Source of the DNA: Tubulanus polymorphus | Taxonomy: Eukaryota > Nemertea > Palaeonemertea > Tubulaniformes > Tubulanidae | Length of the DNA: 64,000 bases | Assembly (NCBI RefSeq): GCF_964204645.1 | Contig: NC_134028.1 | Location: 10,331,001 to 10,395,000, forward strand | Direction: 5' to 3' | Shown: piece after piece, positions 55,701-64,000 of the stretch | Layout: each line of letters begins with the position of its first letter | How positions within the stretch are numbered: position 1 is the stretch's first letter | The notes under the pieces: generated by a model | The model's database searches: none | Told to the model about the DNA's origin: nothing | The model's input: only the letters and a program-made list of their open reading frames with translations | Translations under genes and position numbers: made by a program

Positions 55701-56249
55701 TCTTTATGTATTTTAGGTTGCAGATGTATCTTTACGAAAAGATAAGAGCTTCATTAATTGCACATACTTCTTGGAGAGGTTTCCTTGTATCTTGGACATC
55801 AAAAACGAGATGAATTGGAGCTCGAATTCTTGGATTTCCAGTCTCTCAGCGATGAAGAATTGCCACAGGGACTTTTCTTCCATGACAGAGAGCAAACTCC
55901 CAGAGATCTAGGCGACCAATGGAGAATGATCGGAAAAATGAAATAAAAATGCTGCGATAAGGTATGTTTCATTCTACGGAGTCTCTAAAAATAAATTTAT
56001 TTCAAAGTATCGCTCAGATCTGTAATATTAATTTTGTGTCTTTTCAGATTCAAACAACTACCTAAGTTAATGCTGTCAGTAGCATTAATACCAGTTTCGA
56101 ATTCTCCCTGTGAAAGAGTCTTCAGCACTGTAGGAAAGAATGTAACTGACTTTCGGGCATCATTAGAACCAAAAACTCTAGAATCTTTGATGATCATAAA
56201 ACATCAGTTCCTCTGTGTCATCAGTATCAACCGAGTGAAGAACTACTGA
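52792..56249 (+). pseudogene. hAT-type transposase-like gene, copy 2, with introns
   Basis: The N-terminal frame from ATG 52792 (MEVNDDILTELQALDTD) leads to a BED-like finger (FPCIKPSES...CTVCDYDFVISHGGKDDIRRH, to ~53047), where a MITE interrupts. The core resumes (EHNISLSASDHASKLFKI, ~53950), then CDNTNSMIGRHKGVIKF, AGCVCHLLHLATKKG and HVPTRWLSLGPALNQLL (54556-55180). Introns with GTAAGT and ...TTTTCAG follow, with exons at ~55264-55605, ~55717-55940 and ~56048-56249. The last carries the hAT dimerisation motif PVSNSPCERVFSTVG. Stops at ~54035 and frame breaks at ~55475 and ~55810 suggest decay. Confidence 0.75.
53053..53856. mobile_element. 804-bp MITE with TAA target duplication (PIF/Harbinger type)
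   Basis: The ends AGGCTGG...CCAGCCT begin longer TIRs with GTCGACAAGCAACGCGACGC and its inverse. TAA flanks both sides (53050-53052, 53857-53859). Taking the element and one TAA away rejoins the hAT frame (HIEKSK to SKKITNFF), so the borders are exact. The interior has many CTTATGTCG and GCAACTG motifs and no gene. Confidence 0.85.
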
Positions 56250-57138
56250 GAAAATCAAAGTCTGCAACATATAAGGCGCTTAAAGATTAAGATTAACGAT
56301 TTAAAGTATGAATAAACAATATGATGTATCTTCACAAAGTTATTGAGGGTTTAGATGGATTATTTAATTAAAAGAATAAATCACAACATGTATATATCCA
56401 CATTGCTATTGAATATCAAGATAGAATATGTAAAATGAATCATGTATATTATTTCAGTTTCGATGTAAAATATATAAATCTTAGCATTAATTATTACAAT
56501 ATCTTAATCTTGTGGTCGACTCATTTATTTTTGGCTAGAAATTCCATTTTTGGACAGGAACTGGAAGCTTTTTTCGTGTCGCGTTATTCTTGGAAAAATA
56601 CTGACAACCTCAAGAAAATACTGACAAACTCAAAAAATTGTACTGACAACATCTTTCTGAGGTTGGCAGCTCTGATCTACCCTAGACACATCTTCAGCCC
56701 AAAAACTGGCACTGTCAGATTCAAGATGGCTGACTGGCAGCCATTGTTGTTCGCCAAAATCAGCACTTTTTACACATTTTCGAAGTTTTTGAGAAAAATT
56801 TTGAAGACGCTTTGATCAATTACCTTGATCTTTCGTTTGTATTGGAATCTACCAAGGCCCCATCAGCATAAGAAAAATTGGGTCGATCTGACTCAAGATG
56901 GCCGTCCTATGACCTATTTCGTGCCCAAAAATGTCAATTTTGGCCAGAATTCTAGGTCCTGTAACTTCCTACTGGTTTGCCATTTCTCATTGCAATTTGT
57001 GATGGGTATTCTTTGGAAAGGGATGTTTTATACCTAAGACAGGTATTTTTTGATCAGTCAATTATGACGCAATTGGTGGCCATCTTGGTGTCATCAGTAC
57101 TCATTCGTAGGTAGGAAAAAGTTTTTCCACATTAAATT
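56250..57138. other. No gene recognised
   Basis: AT-rich, then a repeat-like stretch (56520-57000). It shares CACATCTTCAGCCCAAAAAC with 58520-58550, so this is another dispersed repeat. Confidence 0.45.
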
Positions 57139-57725
57139 GATACCTAAGCATATTGTGTTACTATATTCAATTGGAAAGTTGTAGCCCATAACATGTTGTA
57201 TGATTTTGGTGAGTTTCAAGGTCATTGGTTTTTGTATGTGGCCACCAGGGGGCTTTGAATAATACAATAACTTAGTATTTCTATATTATATTTGTACCTA
57301 TGCATATTTTGTTACCACAATCAATTGCAAAGTTGTAGCTCATGACATCTTCCATGATTTTGGTGAGTTTTAATGACATTTATAGTTATTCTATATGGTC
57401 ACCAGGGGGCGTTGAATAGTAGAATAGCTTAGTATTTCCTTATTAGATTGGTACCTAGGCATATTTTGTTACCATGATCAATTGCAAAGTTGTATTTCAT
57501 GACATGTACTACGATTGTGGTGAATTTAAGGTCATTGGGTTTTGCATATGGTCACCAGGGGGCGTTGAATAGTAGAGTAACTTAGTATTTCCATATAAAA
57601 TTGGTAACGAGGCATATTTTGTTATCACAATCAATTACAAAATCATAGCTGCTGACATGTTCTATGATTGTGGTGGGTTTCAAGGTCATTGGTTTTTGAA
57701 TATGGTCACTAGGGAGCGTTGGTGT
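57139..57725. repeat. ~155-bp tandem repeat, about 4 copies
   Basis: Units starting near 57141, 57295, 57452 and 57605 share TACCTAGGCATATTTTGTTA, a CAATTGCAAAGTTGTA block and GGTCACCAGGGGGCGTTGAA. Confidence 0.85.
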
Positions 57726-59394
57726 CCCTGGACCCCTAGTTTGTTTTTGTTTCTTTTTTTGGTATTGATGGACGATGAATGCATATTGATGGATTGTTTA
57801 GAATTATGTGCTTCTTGTTTAAATGTGCCCTTTTCTACTTTTGGGATTTTTAGGGACGATTAAATATTGTCCATGGCAGTAGCATGTCCCTATGATGCTA
57901 CTGTCTGTATCTGCCCCTGATATACATGTAATCGTAAGGTGAACACAAAAACTCTTGTTTCATTCTGAATTTAAAAACGGGAATTAATGATCATATTTCA
58001 TCTTATCAACAGGCAGCGGCTATGGCTAAAAGAAAAAATCCAACTGAACAAACTCAGAGTGATGGCAAGTTATCTAAACATCAAGTGAATAATTTACTAA
58101 AACGATTTCCCCAACCAAAATCCTAGCATTATCAGTAAGTGTATCCTTCCGCTTCATTCTCTAATCTCTAGTTTATGCAGAATGTAAATTTTGGTCCTCT
58201 ATTTCAGGTATGGGTAATCACTATATGCTGTTGACACGACGTGAACTGTATCTGAGAGTTACAAGTTGTTTGTAAATGAAATGTAAATGAAAATTGAATT
58301 CAAAGTAAAACTAAAGTGTTTGTTATTTAATTCATGGAAGAAATAAGTATTTTATATATAATAGATTAGTTTTTAGCCCACTTGGGACTTAAGTCCCGGC
58401 GGGCTATTGCGTTCACTTTTCGTCCGTTGTCCTCGTTCGTCGACAGAATCCAGTTATTTTGGGAAGTTTTTGAAGACGCTTCAATCTAATGTCTTGATAT
58501 TTGGTTTATACATGAATCTACCCTAGACACATCTTCAGCCCAAAAACTGGCGTCTAGCTCTCACCACAGCAAGTGCCTATCTTGAAAACAATACCTGGTT
58601 CATTATGTATTCCATGAACATAGAAAACCAATTCTATATGAGAGTCATTGTTATTTGGTTACTTGACTTAAACACTTAAATGTGTATCAAATCAATTATT
58701 ATATTGTCAACAATATTTGTATAAATTAAACACAAAAAATGAAATCATTGGAGTTGGGTTAGTTCATAATGATTTGTGATTGAAATTGAATAATTGTTTA
58801 CTAAATTATTGAAAGAACTTATAACAGATTATATTCTAATAATCTATAATTTCTCAAAGATAGAATATGGCACTGTGCATAACTATTGAAGGAATGAAAA
58901 TTGGGCTTACATGTATTGGAAATTCAGATCAAAATTCATGTTAATAGCAGTTGTTTTTGTTAGGTGGCAGCACTGTATGGAAATAGTTGTTGGTGCTAGC
59001 ACAGGAATTTTGCAAGGTGGCAGCACTGTACGACATACAGTTAAGGCATCAGCCGCTGTAACTTTTGATTTCATGCCAAACTTTTCAGAATTTTTACAGA
59101 ATTTTGATAACAAAATCTGGTGTCAGTGATTGAAATTGTCAACGGCATTTTAAAGAAATTTAATAGATGGCAATGTCAACGGCTATAAATAATACATCAT
59201 CGGCAAAAGCCGTTGATTGCCATCGTGAAATTCTAAAATGTGTTTAAAACAAAGCATTTAACTACAATGCAGCAGATTTAGACCATGTCAACCAACTCGG
59301 TCAAAATTTTCAAGCATCATTTTCAAATGGTTGGTGATCCAAAAGGTGTTCGGGGGTTCCAGAACAATCGAATAAATATATGGGTATGAACTTA
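57726..59394. other. No gene recognised
   Basis: One exon-like piece at about 58016-58126 (AAMAKRKNPTEQTQSDG...) follows an AG and ends in TAG, with no partner exon. It also holds a short dispersed repeat around 58390-58560. Nothing else is supported. Confidence 0.35.
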
Positions 59395-60340
59395 AGTAAT
59401 TACAAAATGACGTTTTCAGATCAGAGGACGAGACATCACTCGTCACCATTCATCACTACTCATTATTTTTTTTCTATATAAATGGGAGACAGTGAGTTCC
59501 AAAAAATTGATGTTAATAAAAATTAATATTATTGTCCGTATTGTAAAAAGTACATCAATAAATCTAATAAATCTCGTCATGAAAAAATGTTATAGATTTT
59601 GAAACTCCAGAACATTATAATGAAAGTAAAGAACAATTAAATAATTTGAAAAAAAAGATTAAATAAAATGCGATTTTTGTAATTAAAACGAATTATAAAA
59701 GACATCTCGAATCACAAAAACACCAACAAAATTTAAGTAAAAATATTTTAGGAACAAAATATTTTGATGATAAATCTAAACAAATGAGAAAATCTATTAA
59801 AAAAACTACATCTATTCTAAATAAACCTTATATGGAAAATGTTAGAAATTATATCGATTCACTAGAAATAAAAGATAAAATGGAAATCTTAGAAATATTA
59901 CGTAGTAAAATTGGACCTGCAGCTATAATATTTAGATTCTTTAAAGGAGCAACAATTGAAGATTATAGTAAATTTATTGAAATAATAGAAAAATAATGGA
60001 TTCTGTAACAGATGTTGAATTTATAAAAATAAGTATTTCTGGAAAAGTAAATTTCATAAAATCAGAAGAAAAAATGGAGTATAATATTCAAACACATTCC
60101 GAAGAAATGATTTCGAAAACACAAATAAAAGAAATTAGAAAAAATATTTAATGAATTTATAAGACATATCGAGGAAAGATATTTTGAAGTTTCTGTTTTA
60201 ACATTGAATAAAATTTTATTTTTATTATATTATTTATTATTTTTAAGTTAATTATTTAAAAATAAATATATTCGAATTAATGCAATTACCAGAGACAACA
60301 GGTGAAAATATTAAAGATGATTACACATTAGAAGCTTTAT
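59395..60340 (+). mobile_element. Truncated Maverick left end with polymerase fragment (element E)
   Basis: The tip AGTAATTACAAAATGACGTT is followed by TTCAGATCAGAGGACGAG, close to the B left end. An ATG at 59482 in CTATATAAATG opens the polymerase N-terminus (YYCPYCKKYIN finger, PYMENVRNYIDSL at ~59830, IGPAAIIFRFFKG). Many stops and frameshifts; part of the gene after ~60230 is deleted. Closer to B than to A. Confidence 0.85.
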
Positions 60341-61410
60341 ATTTATCAAAACATTATGATGATGAAAATGTTATAGATTTATTATACTATAGAAAATATG
60401 AAAATGAACTATAAATGAATATATGAATATATGTGGTTAAAACAAATAGATTTATTTATCAGAACAGAAAGAGATTTAAATAGTCATGATAATTTATTTA
60501 TGTGGAAAATGTGACCATGCGTTAATTATACAGATCCATCATCTTGACGGCTATAGAGTTCGAAGTACATCTTGATTCGAAAGAAAATGTATGGAGAAAA
60601 TCGTCAGATAGTCAACTTTACGCTACAGAAATTAGAAACAAGAGTCAACTTTTTTAGTCTAAAGTGTGGCTAATAATATCACTAAACTGAACTTCAATAT
60701 TTATCAAAACATTATGATGATGAAAATTTTATAGATTTATTATACTATAGAAAATATGAAAATGAACTATAAATGAATATATGAATATATGTGGTTAAAA
60801 CAAATAGATTTATTTATCAGAACAGAAAGAGATTTAAATAGTCATGATAATTTATTTATGTGGAAAATGTGACCATGCGTTAATTATACAGATCCATCAT
60901 CTTGACGGCTATAGAGTTCGAAGTACATCTTGATTCGAAAGAAAATGTATGGAGAAAATCGTCAGATAGTCAACTTTACGCTACAGAAATTAGAAACAAG
61001 AGTCAACTTTTTTAGTCTAAAGTGTGGCTAATAATATCACTAAACTGAACTTCAATATTTATCAAAACATTATGATGATGAAAATGTTATAGATTTATTA
61101 TACTATAGAAAATATGAAAATGAACTATAAATGAATATATGAATATATGTGGTTAAAACAAATAGATTTATTTATCAGAACAGAAAGAGATTTAAATAGT
61201 CATGATAATTTATTTATGTGGAAAATGTGACCATGCGTTAATTATACAGATCCATCATCTTGACGGCTATAGAGTTCGAAGTACATCTTGATTCGAAAGA
61301 AAATGTATGGAGAAAATCGTCAGATAGTCAACTTTACGCTAGAAATTAGAAACAAGAGTCAACTTTTTAGTCTAAAGTGTGGCCAATAATATCACTAAAC
61401 TGAACTTCAA
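60341..61410. repeat. 358-bp tandem triplicate containing polymerase fragment
   Basis: Three near-identical units begin at 60341, 60699 and 61057 (period 358). The first ~165 bp of each is the Maverick polymerase region equivalent to VIDLLYYKKDENEHYMWLKQ, and the rest (from GACCATGCGTTAATTATACA) is unrelated sequence. The third unit is 4 bp shorter. Confidence 0.95.
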
Positions 61411-61416
61411 CTCATT

Positions 61417-61735
61417 TTAACAAGTTATTTTCTGTCTGCATAAAAAAGAAATTGTCATGATGACAACATATAGGCCTAAACATGGCTCCGCTAATAAGAT
61501 ACTATCGTAATGGCTTAAAACAGGTGCACTTTCCACAACCATCCTAGCACGACTAAGACGGTAGTTAAAGTTATGTTGAGATCTTGTTAATAATCCGTTA
61601 TCTGAATAGGGCTTCATAAGCCATGGAAGTAATGGATAAGCTGGGTCACCTAAGATCATTAGAGGTATATCAATGTCATTTATGCGTCGTTATGTATTCG
61701 GAACAAGAGTGCAACGTTGTGCGTAGTCAGACAAT
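61417..61735 (-). pseudogene. HARBI1-like (PIF/Harbinger) transposase fragment
   Basis: The minus frame has MILGDPAYPLLPWLMKPY, then SQHNFNYRLSRARMVVESA, the conserved DDE_Tnp_4 stretch around the second catalytic Asp. Homology extends upstream to about 61735 (RRINDIDIPL) with a stop. It is cut off after the SRARMVVE motif. It could have mobilised the MITE at 53053, but that is a guess. Confidence 0.75.
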
Positions 61736-62360
61736 GTTAGTATGGGAGATGACTGTCAAAAAGATGGCTAGAAAATAGATTTTGTTCAATCGGCGAGCCA
61801 TACGGACTTTCTTGGTACCGATGGAAAAACAACATCTTGGGGCTTCGGACGCTGGGTGTTGTCACCCTGACAACAAGTGCAGTGTTGCAATAATCGGTTG
61901 TCAAGGTGACGACGGTGCTTTTCTTTTTTCGTTTAACCTTATTTCTGAGCATCAACAAAATCAGCAATAACTGGTAAACTATGATATGTAGCCTTAAAAT
62001 TTCAAAATAAAATATTATTGCGGATAACTGTCAACCATTATCTATGAAATATAAATACTTCATGTAGGTATTTACCACTGAACTAAGCGGTTCTTTCCGT
62101 AATTTGCATTTTTTCCATGGTTCGGTCAGATTGATTATTCCTACAAAATTAACTCAAAATATTTGGATAACTTTGCATGCATTAAATGATAGTCTATGAT
62201 AACAGCTTCATGTCCATTGTTGGTAAAAGATCAAAAATAGTCAATTCCATGGTTACAAAGACAACAATAGATGATATGATGCATCACTGGAAATGCAGTT
62301 TTCTACCATATCTCTGCAACCAATCGAGGTAGGACTAGGAGATATCTAATATAACCTCTC
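61736..62360. other. No gene recognised
   Basis: Short overlapping frames at 61737-61970 on both strands without recognisable motifs. No repeat seen. Confidence 0.4.
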
Positions 62361-63033
62361 GAATACCGCTGAAAACAATTACAAACATAAAGCCACGAAA
62401 GTCAAAACCAGCATGTGTAATTTGTGGAAAGTGTGACAGTTTGTCACCAGAGGAAAATAATAGTTTAAAAACTCCTTCAGAAAAAACATATAATGTTTTC
62501 CTATCAGCAGCGCAAGAAAGGAGAGTTTACCACAGAATTGGCAGTCTAGACGAGAATACTATATTTTGGCACCGGAACTGCTATGGTTCCTATACCAGCA
62601 AGACAAATATTAACAGAATAGTTAAATGCAAATAAGATTTTTTCTCGGATGGAAACAATGTTCTCGAATCTGCTGTGAGACCCAAGTGCGAGAAAAATAA
62701 TTGGGACCGCTGTATTTTATGCAATCAGCAGTCATCCAAACATGACAGGACTCTCTGTACCATCGAATCTTTATCTGGCGCGTACCAGCTTGCCTTTCAG
62801 GATTTGATGAAAGAATTGGAGTCAGTCATTTTTGTACAGCGGAGTGCTTGTGACATGTCGATGGTTTTAAGTGTGTACAAATCTCTACTTATTAAGCATG
62901 GTGTCATTGATTCTGATGCTGAAAAGTACACCAACCAAAACTTGAAGAAACGACTACTTCAATATTTTGGAAGTAATATTTGTTTCACTGATCGTAAGGA
63001 CAAAACTAAAAGCCAGCTGATTGCTTATACGCC
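62361..63033 (+). pseudogene. Cys/His-rich protein of a dispersed invertebrate family, partial
   Basis: The frame has CVICGKCDSLSPEE, FWHRNCYGSYTSK, an in-frame TAA at 62633-62635, then WDRCILCNQQSSKHDRTLC and a helical part (YQLAFQDLMKELESV) up to LIAYTP, where a Maverick end interrupts at 63034. The paired C-x2-C and H..CY motifs resemble repetitive uncharacterised proteins common in invertebrate genomes, probably transposon-derived. Function not known. Confidence 0.5.
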
Positions 63034-63104
63034 AGTAGTAATTGGAAAATCAGGGCTTCAGATCAGAGGGCGACACACACTCATCACCACAAGTAATTTT
63101 TTTT
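63034..63104 (+). mobile_element. Solo Maverick end with possible 6-bp duplication
   Basis: AGTAATTGGAAAATCAGGGC (63037), then TTCAGATCAGAGGGCGACAC and CTCATCACCACAAGTAATTT, match the first ~80 bp of B. The stretch is flanked by TACGCC (63028-63033) and GACGCC (63105-63110), a possible target duplication with one mismatch. No polymerase or right end follows. Confidence 0.7.
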
Positions 63105-63110
63105 GACGCC

Positions 63111-63710
63111 TTATAAAACGTTACCATTATGAAACCTAAACAATGCTAACCATTCAGCGTCATTTTACAAACGACAACCGTAAATCGATGTGCAAAACGT
63201 CACAGGTTTATGTGTACACATACAAGCTATTTGGCAAAATATTATTGATAAAGATGTAGAATGGCTCCCTGTGATTATATAATGACCTCTATTTGAACAC
63301 CGGAATGTTATATTGCATTGAATATCATGAGAAGACGTATTGTAATAGTAAAAGATGTTTGATTATATCAGGAGCGGCAGGCATAAATAGAAATGATAAG
63401 TAAATCGGATTATTCGGTTAAATGGCGGATGTATACACGATTTGGAAGTCCGATATAAAAGTCAGACCCTGACATGGGGATGCTAGTGGAATGACGAAGC
63501 TATCTACGATCTGAGTAGGGCCGGTGTGAATTTCATCGGCGGCTACAAGCGGTCTATATAAAAACACGTGTAAACATATAATTTCAATATTCAAATGTTT
63601 TAGAAAATATGTTCGATATTAGGGGTATGCAGGTTTCATGAGATTAGCAATTTATAATAGCATAACTGTCATATACGGCTCCGCGTCCACTGATGGCATG
63701 TGTATAAGGT
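63111..63710. other. No gene recognised
   Basis: Unique-looking non-coding sequence; no frame, array or TIR found. Confidence 0.5.
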
Positions 63711-64000
63711 GACAATTCAATTCAATACTTTATTGATCCTTATTACATTGAAATTCCGGGATAAAATTCCTAAATTCAATAAAGTTACAAATTTTAAACT
63801 AAGAAAATACAAAATACAAGACACACGGGTAATTCATACAGAATAACATGAATAAGTTATTTAAATGACAATGTCTACTTCAACCCAGACTCAAGTCTAG
63901 GATATCTATCGAGTGACAGCCAAACCGGGCCCCGGGATCCCGGTCGACCGGGCCGGCTAGCTACACGATATGCTCGAAGTCATGATGAAGCAGCAGACAT
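63711..64000 (-). mobile_element. LINE 3' end, second copy, partial
   Basis: Aligns to the 3' end of the LINE at 38006: GACAATTCAATTCAATACTT, then TCAACCCAGACTCAAG and ATCGAGTGACAGCCAAA. It carries a GC-rich run of hexamer palindromes at about 63926-63962 (GGGCCCCGGGATCCCGGTCG...) that the other copy lacks. It runs off the window. Confidence 0.75.

Overview
The window looks like eukaryotic, most likely invertebrate animal, nuclear DNA that several generations of mobile DNA have colonised. It holds AT-rich Maverick/Polinton elements, a Penelope-like retroelement with a GIY-YIG domain, non-LTR LINEs, intron-containing hAT-type genes, PIF/Harbinger traces, TIR elements and minisatellites. No clearly intact host gene is visible. 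The species cannot be named from the sequence; a mollusc or other lophotrochozoan is a guess from the repeat mix.

Layout. 1-2938: broken ends of two Mavericks (polymerase N-termini on the minus strand), two near-perfect palindromes starting AGTAATAGGGATAATAGG, a 9-bp microsatellite and an antisense Penelope scrap. 2939-20035: Maverick A, about 17 kb, with long terminal inverted repeats that carry a small gene; its right tip is lost next to a Penelope element (20060-22760) flanked by 216-bp direct repeats. 22825-37884: Maverick B, complete from tip to tip (15,060 bp), with AG...CT ends, a 45/46-bp TIR and a 6-bp target duplication (AACGTC/AACATC). It sits inside what looks like the end of an older reading frame. 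38006-64000: LINE copies, two TIR elements, two hAT-like paralogues with introns (one split by a MITE with an exact TAA duplication), tandem arrays, a third Maverick end (59395) whose polymerase fragment has been amplified as a 358-bp tandem triplicate, a HARBI1-like fragment, and a solo Maverick end at 63034.

A and B carry the expected Polinton set: protein-primed family B DNA polymerase, DDE integrase with chromodomain, A32/FtsK-like packaging ATPase, double-jelly-roll major capsid candidate, penton-like minor capsid candidate and several small membrane or virion proteins. Both are decayed by nonsense codons and frameshifts. The structural block is on the minus strand in A and the plus strand in B, and gene order differs elsewhere. 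No adenovirus-type protease was recognised in either copy.

Most notable: (1) the polymerase of B is interrupted exactly in catalytic motif C by an intein with a LAGLIDADG homing endonuclease, while A has the same site empty and carries a free-standing HNH endonuclease just behind its polymerase; (2) nearly every structural gene starts in a T-run + TA(A/T)ATAAATG motif resembling poxvirus late promoters, while the polymerase and TIR gene of the A-type elements share a different leader; (3) B has an antisense gene encoding a zinc-finger/zinc-ribbon protein that could be a transcription factor; (4) Maverick tips form palindromes that also occur alone; (5) A's integrase is an open frame that has lost the catalytic Glu segment by a 57-nt in-frame deletion; (6) B's ATPase is fused by deletion to a membrane-protein gene.
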